The translations under genes were made by a program, and so were the position numbers. Under the pieces are notes generated by a model that was not told the origin of the DNA, did not search any database, and worked only from the letters and a program-made list of their open reading frames with translations. DNA of 64,000 nucleotides from HNR sp040400085 (GTDB taxonomy: Bacteria; Actinomycetota; Actinomycetes; Actinomycetales; Microbacteriaceae): positions 85,341-149,340 of the forward strand of contig JBBAQX010000003.1 in the NCBI GenBank assembly GCA_040400085.1, written 5' to 3'. Within the stretch, counting starts at the first letter, position 1. The number at the start of each line of letters is the position of its first letter. Of this stretch, positions 9,592 through 17,629 are shown piece after piece.

Positions 9592-10719
9592 ATGAAACGC
9601 CCCGCCGGTTTTGAACCGGGGGCGACTCCTCCGCCAGAACCGCGGCAGAATTCCCTGCCGGAAGATCGATCCAGCGTACCGAAAACAGCAAGCGTGCCGA
9701 AAACATCTATCGCGCCGAAAACTAGGTCACCCCGTGTGACGAGGGTTGTGCGTCGGGCAGAACCGCAGGACACGGGTGCGATCACCGTTGATCTCAGTGA
9801 GGTGAGAGCACAGCACGATCGCGATAAACCCGTTCGCGAGGTTATTCTTCCTGCGGAAGACTTGAGTGCTGATCTCTCGAACGACGAACCGGCTCGCCCG
9901 GCCAGATCCCGCACGCATTGGCATGCGCAGTGGTCTCCCCGACGGATAGCCCAGTCCACCGCCAAAACAGTTCGGGATGCTGTCCAGCAGCGGAAAAAGG
10001 CCGAACGTCGGGAAATGAAGCGCTTCACTTCCGCGGCTAGGCGTAGGAGGCAAGTGGCTGCCGTGGTGGCGAGTGCTGTGGCCGCCCTGATTCTTTTCGT
10101 CGCTGTCGGCGCGTTCACTCCGTTGATGGGATTGCAGACTATCCAGATAGTGGGGGCGACTCGGCTCGATACGGCTGCAGCGGTCAGCGCGCTCGAAGCG
10201 CAGAAGAACGTTCCACTCCCAGTGGTTGATAAGAGCACGGTTGAGGCGACGCTTAAAAATTTTTCGATAGTTCAAAGTTATTCTGTCGAACTCGTACCGC
10301 CGCATACAATGCTTATTAGGGTCGTGGAGAGGGTTCCTATTCTTGCGGTTCAGACCCCGGATGGGTTTGATCTCGTTGACCCGGTTGGTGTTGTCGTTGA
10401 GCATTCTGCCGGACGGCCTGAGGGGTTTCCTCTCTCGGTTAACGTTCCTCTTGATCCTGCCTCGCCCGTATTTTCCGCCGTATCGGAGGCGGTTCGGGCG
10501 TTGCCTGCCGATGTTGCTGCCCAGGTGGATACCGTGACCGCTAGCACGCAGAATGATGTTGCGTTTCAGTTGAGGAGCTCAGGAGTCCAAGTCGTCTGGG
10601 GGAGCGCTAAGGATTCAGCCCGAAAGGGGGTCGTTCTGAAGAGTGCCCTCGCGGGCCTTGCGGGTCGGCCTGTCACCAGCATCAATGTAGCGTCCCCGGA
10701 TAACATCGTTTTTTCTTGA
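9592..10719 (+). CDS. ftsQ: Cell division protein FtsQ (POTRA domain)
   Basis: Bitopic divisome protein that links early and late division proteins, probably with FtsL and FtsB. It has 375 residues: a long charged cytoplasmic N-terminus (1-150), one membrane segment at about 155-175, and a POTRA domain starting near LQTIQIVGAT at 181, followed by the FtsQ beta domain. The cytoplasmic tail is longer than in Gram-negative FtsQ, as is common in Actinobacteria, and contains three copies of an [VA]-P-K-T hexapeptide near residues 28-45. No strong ribosome site is visible before the ATG. Confidence 0.93.
   Translation: MKRPAGFEPGATPPPEPRQNSLPEDRSSVPKTASVPKTSIAPKTRSPRVTRVVRRAEPQDTGAITVDLSEVRAQHDRDKPVREVILPAEDLSADLSNDEPARPARSRTHWHAQWSPRRIAQSTAKTVRDAVQQRKKAERREMKRFTSAARRRRQVAAVVASAVAALILFVAVGAFTPLMGLQTIQIVGATRLDTAAAVSALEAQKNVPLPVVDKSTVEATLKNFSIVQSYSVELVPPHTMLIRVVERVPILAVQTPDGFDLVDPVGVVVEHSAGRPEGFPLSVNVPLDPASPVFSAVSEAVRALPADVAAQVDTVTASTQNDVAFQLRSSGVQVVWGSAKDSARKGVVLKSALAGLAGRPVTSINVASPDNIVFS
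9673..9726 (+). repeat. Three 18-bp tandem units within ftsQ
   Basis: Three successive 18-base units begin at 9673, 9691 and 9709 and share the core c-g-(t/c)-(a/g)-ccgaaaac. They encode three copies of a hexapeptide with the core [VA]PKT in the cytoplasmic tail of FtsQ. The units are imperfect, so the expansion is not recent. Confidence 0.7.
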
Positions 10720-10832
10720 GCGATGGGTGCCTTGCGTTTCTTATCGTGAGGAAGCGTTGACCCTAGGGCAACAAAAAAGTTGTGATGTTTTCGACACGCG
10801 CGCCTCATCCGTTGTATGGCGACCATCACCCC

Positions 10833-10860
10833 TTAGCGTAAAGACCAGGAAATGTATACT
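10833..10860 (+). promoter_or_regulatory. Candidate ftsZ promoter
   Basis: TATACT at 10855-10860 is a five-of-six match to the -10 consensus. TTAGCG at 10833-10838 with a 16-base spacer is a weak -35. It lies in the 193-base ftsQ-ftsZ gap, about 50 bases before the ftsZ start. A second, weaker candidate (TTGTAT with TAGCGT, 16-base spacer) lies just upstream. Promoters before ftsZ are usual in this class; this assignment is by eye. Confidence 0.4.
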
Positions 10861-10912
10861 GGGAATAACTTTAATCTTCTACCTGAGGTTTAAGGTTTAG
10901 CGGAGGCCGGAC

Positions 10913-12061
10913 GTGTCAAATAATCAAAACTACCTCGCAGTGATCAAAGTCGTCGGTGTCGGCGGTGGCGGTGTCAATGCCGTCAATCGCATGATCGAGC
11001 TTGGTCTGCGTGGGGTCGAGTTCATCGCGGTTAACACCGATGCTCAGGCCTTGCTACTCAGCGATGCGGACGTCAAACTTGACATCGGTCGCGAACTTAC
11101 CCGTGGGCTCGGCGCAGGGGCCGACCCCGAGGTTGGACGCCGTGCGGCAGAAGATCACGCTGAGGAGATCGAAGAGGCGATTGCCGGAGCCGATATGGTC
11201 TTCGTCACCGCGGGAGAAGGCGGAGGGACCGGAACCGGTGCCGCCCCCATCGTCGCGCGCATTGCTAAGTCGATCGGCGCCCTTACCATCGGCGTCGTCA
11301 CCCGCCCCTTTAGCTTCGAGGGAAAGCGTCGCGCCGCTCAGGCCGACAACGGTATTCATGCGCTCCGTGAAGAGGTCGACACGCTTATCGTCGTACCCAA
11401 TGACCGCCTCCTCGAAATTAGCGATCCCGGCATCAGCATGGTTGAAGCCTTCGCCTCTGCCGACCAGGTACTTCTTGCCGGAGTACAGGGAATCACCGAC
11501 CTCATCACGACACCTGGTCTGATCAACCTCGACTTTGCGGACGTTAAATCGGTTATGCAGGGCGCAGGATCTGCGCTCATGGGAATCGGTTCCGCTAGGG
11601 GCGCAGACCGCGCCATCAAGGCAGCAGAGCTTGCAGTCGCCTCCCCGCTGCTCGAAGCCAGTATCGAGGGTGCCCACGGCGTGCTGCTGAGCATTCAGGG
11701 TGGATCCAACCTCGGACTTAATGAGATTTACGAGGCTTCTTCGCTTGTGCAGGATGCGGTGCATCCCGAAGCGAACATCATCTTCGGAACGGTAATTGAC
11801 GACACTCTCGGCGATGAGGTGCGAGTAACCGTCATCGCCGCTGGATTCGACTCACTCGAACCGGCCACTAATGTTGCCCAGATGGAAGCTGCGAAGCGTC
11901 GCACCTACGTAACCCCCGTTGAGACCCAGCAGGGCGACGAGGACGCTTCAACTGCGGCTGAATTCGGTGAGGCGATCGTTTCGCCGCCAGTTGAGGCTGT
12001 TATTGCTGACGAGTCTTTTGCGGATGACGACGACCTCGATATCCCCGAGTTTCTCAAGTAA
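10913..12061 (+). CDS. ftsZ: Cell division GTPase FtsZ
   Basis: Tubulin-like GTPase that forms the Z ring. It has 382 residues. The tubulin signature GGGTGTG is at residues 103-109, preceded by VTAGEG, with NTDAQAL near 41. The C-terminus ends in the conserved peptide DDLDIPEFLK, which binds SepF and other partners; an acidic linker precedes it. The GTG start at 10913 has GGAGG at 10902-10906. yggS follows after 19 bases. Confidence 0.98.
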   Translation: MSNNQNYLAVIKVVGVGGGGVNAVNRMIELGLRGVEFIAVNTDAQALLLSDADVKLDIGRELTRGLGAGADPEVGRRAAEDHAEEIEEAIAGADMVFVTAGEGGGTGTGAAPIVARIAKSIGALTIGVVTRPFSFEGKRRAAQADNGIHALREEVDTLIVVPNDRLLEISDPGISMVEAFASADQVLLAGVQGITDLITTPGLINLDFADVKSVMQGAGSALMGIGSARGADRAIKAAELAVASPLLEASIEGAHGVLLSIQGGSNLGLNEIYEASSLVQDAVHPEANIIFGTVIDDTLGDEVRVTVIAAGFDSLEPATNVAQMEAAKRRTYVTPVETQQGDEDASTAAEFGEAIVSPPVEAVIADESFADDDDLDIPEFLK

Positions 12062-12080
12062 CGAAGGTTTCAACCTAGCT

Positions 12081-12764
12081 ATGACTGATATGACGCCCCT
12101 CCTGAGGGAGAGGTTGGAAAGAGTGAGAACCGGTGTGGCCTCTGCCGCATCAGAGGCCGGCCGCTCTGCCTCAGAGATCACAACAATCGTAGTCACCAAG
12201 TTTCATCCGGCGCAGCTGATCCGAGATCTGCATAGCCTTGGAGTGCGCGATTTCGGCGAGAATCGTCACCAGGAAGCCAGCGAGAAGGCGAACGAGCTGT
12301 CAGATCTGGACCTCACCTGGCATTTTGTCGGCCAGATCCAGGGAAAGAAATTTCGTCAGGTTGCCAGCTACGCCGACGTTGTGCACGCCCTTGATCGAAT
12401 TCGATTGGTGGATGCCCTGGGCGAGTGGCCTGGAACGCTCGAATGCTTCGTGCAGGTAAACCTCACGAATGATGAAGCGCGCGGGGGAGTGAGGCCCGAC
12501 GAGCTGCTGCCGCTCGTCGAGAAAGTTGTCGAACATCCGTCTCTCGATCTCAAGGGGGTCATGGCGGTGGCGCCCCTCGGCGAGGAACCTCGACGGGCTT
12601 TCGCACGGCTGAGGGGTTATTCTGACGCCGTCCGACAGGTGGTACCCCACGCAACAAGTATCTCCGCGGGTATGACGCAGGACTACGTTGAGGCCATCGC
12701 CGAGGGTGCGACACACCTACGAATTGGCACGGCAATCACGGGAAAACGTCCCGGTACGGTCTAA
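12081..12764 (+). CDS. yggS: YggS/PROSC family PLP homeostasis protein
   Basis: Small fold-type III PLP-binding protein of 227 residues, thought to maintain pyridoxal phosphate balance rather than catalyse a known reaction. TTIVVTKFHP contains the Schiff-base lysine at residue 40; FGENRHQEA, WHFVGQIQGKK and the C-terminal LRIGTAITGKR are family signatures. The ATG at 12081 is chosen over an open frame extending into ftsZ. Its place between ftsZ and sepF is a standard arrangement. Confidence 0.95.
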   Translation: MTDMTPLLRERLERVRTGVASAASEAGRSASEITTIVVTKFHPAQLIRDLHSLGVRDFGENRHQEASEKANELSDLDLTWHFVGQIQGKKFRQVASYADVVHALDRIRLVDALGEWPGTLECFVQVNLTNDEARGGVRPDELLPLVEKVVEHPSLDLKGVMAVAPLGEEPRRAFARLRGYSDAVRQVVPHATSISAGMTQDYVEAIAEGATHLRIGTAITGKRPGTV

Positions 12765-12796
12765 TCTCAAAAGAGACAATCCATGGAGGTAACGCA

Positions 12797-13282
12797 ATGA
12801 GCAACCCGCTGAAGAAGACTATGGTCTACCTCGGGCTAGCCGATGAAGAGCTGGAATACGAAGAGCCAGAGCAGGCTGCGCCCGCGAAGCAGCCACAGTC
12901 CTCTGCTTCTGGAGCTGCACCTGCAAGTAATCGTGCTCCGGTAACGCCTTTGCGTCGCGCTGCCACCCGTGCGCCAGCACCAGCAGCTCTCAACGAGATT
13001 CTTACCGTGCACCCGAGACAGTATCGTGATGCGCAAATCATTGCCGAAAACTTCCGCGATGGTGTTCCCGTGATCATCAATCTTTCTCAAATGGACGATG
13101 CTGAAGCTAAGCGTCTCGTTGATTTTGCCAGCGGTCTCTCGCAAGGTCTCTACGGAAAAATTGAGCGAGTGACCAACAAGGTTTTCCTGCTTTCTCCCTC
13201 GCATATTGCTTTGAGCGGCGGCAGCGATGACGAACACGGTGAGTCTGATAGTTCAGATTCATCGTTCTTCGTCAAATCCTAG
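12797..13282 (+). CDS. sepF: Cell division protein SepF
   Basis: Membrane-associated division protein that tethers FtsZ and stabilises the ring; essential in many Actinobacteria that lack FtsA. It has 161 residues with an N-terminal amphipathic segment, an Ala/Pro-rich linker (about 24-70) and a C-terminal SepF domain with HPRQYRDAQIIAENFRDG and INLSQMDDAEAKRLVDF. GGAGGT upstream supports the ATG at 12797. No ftsA is visible, consistent with SepF acting as the FtsZ anchor. Confidence 0.96.
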   Translation: MSNPLKKTMVYLGLADEELEYEEPEQAAPAKQPQSSASGAAPASNRAPVTPLRRAATRAPAPAALNEILTVHPRQYRDAQIIAENFRDGVPVIINLSQMDDAEAKRLVDFASGLSQGLYGKIERVTNKVFLLSPSHIALSGGSDDEHGESDSSDSSFFVKS

Positions 13283-13300
13283 AACGGCGTTAGCGACACT

Positions 13301-13612
13301 ATGGGTGAAGCAGCACTGATTATTGGCTTTGTCCTCCAGCTGATAGTTAGGTTATATATTGCCGTTTTGTGGGCACGATTTATTCTTGACTGGATAAGGG
13401 TTCTTAACCCGCGTTGGCGGCCCTCCGGTGCTCTGGTAGTCCTGGTCGAACTCGTTTTCAGCGTGACGGATCCGCCTATCAAATTTATTCGCAAACTTTT
13501 GCCGCCGTTGAGGCTCGGACCTGTCGCGCTTGATTTTGGCTGGATTATTACACTGGTTGCGTGCTGGATTCTTCTCGCAATTATCCCAGCTGTTTTTGGG
13601 ATGCTGGCCTAG
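13301..13612 (+). CDS. YggT family membrane protein
   Basis: Small integral membrane protein of 103 residues with two long hydrophobic segments (about 5-32 and 75-100) separated by a loop containing VTDPPIKFIRKLLPPLRLG, the YggT signature. Its function is not established; its place between sepF and divIVA is conserved across Gram-positive bacteria and suggests a role at the division site or in envelope stress. It starts 18 bases after sepF. Confidence 0.9.
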   Translation: MGEAALIIGFVLQLIVRLYIAVLWARFILDWIRVLNPRWRPSGALVVLVELVFSVTDPPIKFIRKLLPPLRLGPVALDFGWIITLVACWILLAIIPAVFGMLA

Positions 13613-13959
13613 AGACGCGCCTCGTGGCTCGGCCCGTTTTGAGCGTTGTGTCCGAGATTCGGTGCCGTGGACAAGAGGTTTGTGCTCTTTAGCGAAGCAG
13701 ATGCGAAAGACGAGTAAAGCGCTAAAATAACTACACATAATCTCAATTCGGCAGATTCAGAATGATTATGGTGAAATAATTACGCTGCAAGCTTGTTAGA
13801 ATTTATTAGTGAAATAACCGCGGAATCACGCTATTTTTTCTGCGGTGTTTGCTCTTAATTACCTATTAAGCCGCGTAGCATTACATATTCCTGCCTTGCT
13901 TTTGGTAGCGTTGTCATGACGCCGCGAGTGTGGCGAGACTTGAGCGAAAGAGACCAGAA
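13613..13959 (+). promoter_or_regulatory. Repeat-rich AT-rich intergenic region before divIVA
   Basis: This is the longest gene-free stretch in the first 18 kb; I see no gene in it. It contains TTTAGCG (13688-13694) and its complement CGCTAAA (13720-13726). An 11-base arm (13760-13770) pairs with CATAATC plus ATTC (13736-13749, three-base bulge) around a ten-base loop. The direct repeat GTGAAATAA occurs at 13771-13779 and 13809-13817. The base composition is clearly more AT-rich than the flanks. It probably carries the divIVA promoter and a structured leader; no single promoter stands out. Confidence 0.5.
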
Positions 13960-14625
13960 ATGGCTTTGACACCTGAAGACGTCGTAAACAAGCGGTTTAC
14001 GATTACAAAGTTCCGTGACGGATATGACCTTGACCAGGTCGACGACTTCCTTGACGAGGTCGGGCGCGAGCTGCGCCGCCTCGAAGATGAGGCCGCCGTT
14101 CTCAAGCAGGAGAACGAGGAGCTTCGTGATCGAATTCAGGGCTACGAGGCTGGCCAGTTCGCAGAGCCTCGTTCCGCGGCTCCCGCTGCGCCTGTTGTCG
14201 TAGAGGATATCGAAGAAACCGTTATTACGATTCCGGCGCCTCCTGTCATGCCGGCCGCACCGACAGCGGTAGCGCCCGTCGCCCCGGTCGCAAATCTCAC
14301 TAACGAGGCTTCTAAGAGCAGCGGAATGCTCCAGCTTGCTCTTGAGCTGCACGACAAGCACGTGCGCGATGGTGAAGAGAAGCGCGACGCGCTCATCCGT
14401 GAGGGTGAAAGCACCGCACGTGAACTCGTATCAGACGCTCAGAAGCAACGCGCTGATGAGCTCGCTCGCCTCAATACGGAGCGCGCCGATCTTCAGACCA
14501 AAATTAAAGACCTTCGTGAATTTGAGGGTGAATACCGCTCGACCCTTCGCAGCTACATCCAGGGTCAGCTGCGCGGGCTTGACGGCTCCCCTGAGCCCGA
14601 GGGTGCACCCTCCGGACTCGAATAA
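13960..14625 (+). CDS. divIVA: Polar growth protein DivIVA (Wag31)
   Basis: Coiled-coil scaffold that marks cell poles and directs peptidoglycan synthesis in Actinobacteria. It has 221 residues. The lipid-binding N-terminal domain begins LTPEDVVNKRF and continues with GYDLDQVDDFLDEV; an Ala/Pro/Val-rich linker covers about 75-120 and a second coiled coil about 125-200. The ATG at 13960 is preferred to a GTG at 13930 because it starts right at the conserved domain, with GAAAGAGA upstream. Six bases separate it from lspA. Confidence 0.95.
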   Translation: MALTPEDVVNKRFTITKFRDGYDLDQVDDFLDEVGRELRRLEDEAAVLKQENEELRDRIQGYEAGQFAEPRSAAPAAPVVVEDIEETVITIPAPPVMPAAPTAVAPVAPVANLTNEASKSSGMLQLALELHDKHVRDGEEKRDALIREGESTARELVSDAQKQRADELARLNTERADLQTKIKDLREFEGEYRSTLRSYIQGQLRGLDGSPEPEGAPSGLE

Positions 14626-14630
14626 GCCGG

Positions 14631-15314
14631 GTGTCAGACTCGACTCCCGGAGACTTGACTCCACCAGATTCTTCTGTTCGCGACGGTGGCGACACGGGAC
14701 ACAACGTCCCTGTCGCCCCCGTAGCGCAGCATCCTCGCCGACTCGGAGTGTTCGTGACACTCATTGGGTTGGCGATTGGTGTGTATGGAATTGATCAACT
14801 CACTAAGTTCTGGGTTGTTAATAACTTAGAGCTTGGCGTTAGTGTTCCTGTTATCGGAGATTTTCTACAGTTTCACTTTGTCAAAAACCCCGGTGCCGCC
14901 TTCTCTCTTGCAAGCGGAAGCACCTGGATATTTTCCATCCTTGCCTCGGCAGTTGTTGTCTTTATCATTTGGTATTCCTCAAAGCTCCGATCGAAAGGGT
15001 GGGCGCTATTTTTAGGATTACTGCTCGGCGGAGTGCTCGGCAACCTGAGCGATCGATTCTTCCGTGAACCCGGATTTGCCCGGGGCCACGTCGTTGACTT
15101 CATCTCCACACCCTGGATGATCCCAGCCATTTATAACATTGCAGATATGGCAATTGTCTGCGCAATGGCAACGTTCATTATCCTCACTTTCCGTGGGATA
15201 CGAATCGACGGAACCAGGGAACAACGAGAGTCTCGCGCTCGACGTGCCACAGCATCCTCCACTGATTCTTCCACCCCGGATCAGCCCAGTGAAAGTGCTG
15301 ATCGTGGAAACTAG
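14631..15314 (+). CDS. lspA: Lipoprotein signal peptidase
   Basis: Membrane aspartic protease that removes signal peptides from prolipoproteins. It has 227 residues, longer than usual because of a hydrophilic N-terminal extension (1-35) and a basic/Ser-rich tail after about 190. Four hydrophobic segments are visible. The catalytic aspartates lie in GNLSDR (D141) and YNIADMAI (D172); the NPGAAFS motif is at residues 86-92. Likely substrates in this window are the ABC binding protein at 25866 and the lipoprotein at 39241. The start is GTG. Confidence 0.95.
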   Translation: MSDSTPGDLTPPDSSVRDGGDTGHNVPVAPVAQHPRRLGVFVTLIGLAIGVYGIDQLTKFWVVNNLELGVSVPVIGDFLQFHFVKNPGAAFSLASGSTWIFSILASAVVVFIIWYSSKLRSKGWALFLGLLLGGVLGNLSDRFFREPGFARGHVVDFISTPWMIPAIYNIADMAIVCAMATFIILTFRGIRIDGTREQRESRARRATASSTDSSTPDQPSESADRGN

Positions 15315-16224
15315 AAGCCTTTTTGTACCGGACGGCCTTGAAGGCTCGCGAGTGGATGCCGCCCTCGCCAAACTCCTCGGGTTCTCACGCAGCTTTGCTG
15401 CCGAAGTTATCGCGGAGGGTGGAGTCCTCATTGACGGCAAGGTCGCCGGAAAATCGGATCGCCTGCATTCAGGGGGGTACCTTGACGTAAGTTGGGCGCC
15501 CAAAGAGGGACCAAAGATCGTTCCTGTCGAGGTAGAAGACTTTCGGATCATTCACGATGATGACGACCTCGTCGTTATCGATAAGCCCGTCGGCATCGCC
15601 GCCCATCCCGCAATCGGGTGGGAAGGTCCAACAGTGCTCGGTGCGCTAGCCGCAGCGGGTTACACGATCGCAACATCCGGCGCTCAGGAGAGAGCCGGCA
15701 TCGTGCAGCGACTTGACGTCGGTACGAGCGGACTTATGGTGATCGCAAAAAGCGAGACGGCTTATAGCCTGCTCAAGCGTGCTTTCCGTGACCGCACCGT
15801 GGAGAAGGTCTATCACGCGATTGTGCAGGGCCACCCAGATCCGTTCTCTGGCACTATAGATGCCCCTATCGGTAGGCATCCCGGTTCCGAATGGAAATTT
15901 GCGGTGACTCAGGATGGAAAACACTCCGTAACCCATTACGACACTCTCGAGGCATTCCCCTATGCCACCTTGCTCGAGATTCATTTGGAGACTGGGCGCA
16001 CGCACCAGATACGTGTTCATATGGCGGCGCAGAAGCATCCGTGCGTCGGCGATGCAATGTATGGCGCGGATCCCACGTTGTCGGCAAGGCTCGGGCTTGA
16101 ACGCCAGTGGTTGCATGCCAAGGAGCTATCCTTTACTCACCCAGGTACAAACGAATGGGTTACCTATCGCAGTGAATACCCGCCGGACTTGCAACAGGCG
16201 TACGACATTCTGCGAAATCAGTAA
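15304..16224 (+). CDS. rluD: RluA/RluD family 23S rRNA pseudouridine synthase
   Basis: Converts uridines to pseudouridine, probably in 23S rRNA helix 69 if it is a true RluD. From the GTG at 15304 the protein has 306 residues: an S4 RNA-binding domain (VDAALAKLLGFSRSFA, VLIDGKVAG) and a catalytic domain with QRLDVGTSGLMV, whose aspartate is the nucleophile. The frame is open far upstream into lspA; alternative GTG starts are 15289 and 15295. I prefer 15304 because it begins immediately before the conserved RSLFVPDGLEG. It overlaps lspA by 11 bases. The target site is inferred from the family. Confidence 0.88.
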   Translation: METRSLFVPDGLEGSRVDAALAKLLGFSRSFAAEVIAEGGVLIDGKVAGKSDRLHSGGYLDVSWAPKEGPKIVPVEVEDFRIIHDDDDLVVIDKPVGIAAHPAIGWEGPTVLGALAAAGYTIATSGAQERAGIVQRLDVGTSGLMVIAKSETAYSLLKRAFRDRTVEKVYHAIVQGHPDPFSGTIDAPIGRHPGSEWKFAVTQDGKHSVTHYDTLEAFPYATLLEIHLETGRTHQIRVHMAAQKHPCVGDAMYGADPTLSARLGLERQWLHAKELSFTHPGTNEWVTYRSEYPPDLQQAYDILRNQ

Positions 16225-16294
16225 TCTTCCTCAGACACAGCATAGAATTCGATACAATCGATAAACGATCGCAACAGAGCATCCGAACGGGCCT

Positions 16295-17629
16295 ATGAAT
16301 CAGAAACAGCACAACCCCTCTATGGGTGTATTTGCCGCGACCCGAACCCTGTTTCTTACCAGCATGGGGAAACTGATCCGCGCGGTGGCTCGGCTTCGAG
16401 GGGGGAGCGGCTCTGCCCTACCCGGTCTTATCGTTGAACGAATTGACCCGGGGTTTATGAAACGGACCCTTGCAAGCCTCCCTCAGGGGGTCATCGTAGT
16501 CAGCGGTACAAATGGCAAGACGACAACAACAAAAATAGTTGTTGAGCTGCTCCGAGGGCAGGGTCTCAGCGTGTTCACGAACCCCTCTGGGAGCAATTTC
16601 ACGCGTGGCGTTACCTCGGCGCTCCTCGCAGCGGTGAGCGCGACAGGTCGTCTCCGCGCAGATGTCGCGGTGCTCGAGCTTGATGAGGCACACGCTGTTC
16701 ACTTTGTGCGTCAGGTTGCGCCAAAACACAGCCTTCTGCTGAACGTTATGCGCGACCAGCTTGATCGTTTTGGAGAGATAGACACGACCGCAGGAATGCT
16801 GCGAACCATTGCCCAGCAGACTACTGATACCGTTATCCTCAATCGAGAAGACCCTCGCGTTGCTTCCCTTCGCAATGACCTGAGCGGTCAAAACGTCGTG
16901 TTTTTCGGTCTCGACGATTCCCTCGTCGAGCGATTTCCAACGGATGACAGTCTTCGCGGTGGTGCAATTGACCGCAGCCATCACAGGCTCCCCGCCGATG
17001 TCATCCTGCAGAGTATGGATACGGAGTCGCACGCCAATAGTGCGGTGTTCCTTCTTGATGGGGTTCCCCATTACGCACAGCTGCAACTTGATGGTGTCTA
17101 TAACATGCTGAATGCTGCGGCTGCGTTGGCGCTCTGTCGGCGCCTCCTCGGAGCTCGTGTGAACGAAGAGCGGCTTATGAATAGCCTTGCGGCGGTCACT
17201 CCAGCATTCGGCCGAGGTGAAAAACTTATTGTCAAGGGGCAACCGCTCGAATTGGTTCTCGTCAAGAATCCGGGAGGATTCAGGCTCGGATTAGAGTCAT
17301 TTTCGCCAGACGGGTACGCCACGATGATCGCAATCAATGATAATTACGCAGATGGTCGCGATATGAGCTGGTTGTGGGATGTCGACTTCGATAGCCTCAG
17401 CTCATCGGGGGTCCAGAGCGTTAGCGGTATTCGTGCGACTGATATGGCGCTCAGGCTCCACTATGACAATGTGGCCGTGGAACGGATCGAGCCATCGCTG
17501 GGGGACGCTCTTCAGCAGTTCCTCGCAAAATACGAGAACCAGCCCAAAAGAATTTACTGCAGCTACACGGCTATGCTTACCCTTCGCAAGGCACTGGGCG
17601 CTTACACAGAGGTGGAGACAATCAGCTGA
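16295..17629 (+). CDS. murT: Lipid II isoglutaminyl synthase subunit MurT
   Basis: Mur-ligase-like subunit of the MurT-GatD complex, which amidates the alpha-carboxyl of D-glutamate in lipid II to D-isoglutamine. It has 444 residues; the ATP loop GTNGKTTTTK is at 71-80 and the C-terminal DUF1727 domain contains LVKNPGGF and NDNYADGRDMSW. The stretch where characterised MurT proteins carry a four-cysteine zinc ribbon (here about residues 200-265) has no CxxC pair at all. Its stop overlaps the gatD start (TGATG). Amidated lipid II is the substrate for cross-linking in many Gram-positives. Confidence 0.93.
   Translation: MNQKQHNPSMGVFAATRTLFLTSMGKLIRAVARLRGGSGSALPGLIVERIDPGFMKRTLASLPQGVIVVSGTNGKTTTTKIVVELLRGQGLSVFTNPSGSNFTRGVTSALLAAVSATGRLRADVAVLELDEAHAVHFVRQVAPKHSLLLNVMRDQLDRFGEIDTTAGMLRTIAQQTTDTVILNREDPRVASLRNDLSGQNVVFFGLDDSLVERFPTDDSLRGGAIDRSHHRLPADVILQSMDTESHANSAVFLLDGVPHYAQLQLDGVYNMLNAAAALALCRRLLGARVNEERLMNSLAAVTPAFGRGEKLIVKGQPLELVLVKNPGGFRLGLESFSPDGYATMIAINDNYADGRDMSWLWDVDFDSLSSSGVQSVSGIRATDMALRLHYDNVAVERIEPSLGDALQQFLAKYENQPKRIYCSYTAMLTLRKALGAYTEVETIS

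Noticed and set aside
13930..13959. GTG start ten codons upstream in divIVA
   Set aside because: The conserved domain begins at the ATG at 13960 with a purine-rich stretch upstream.
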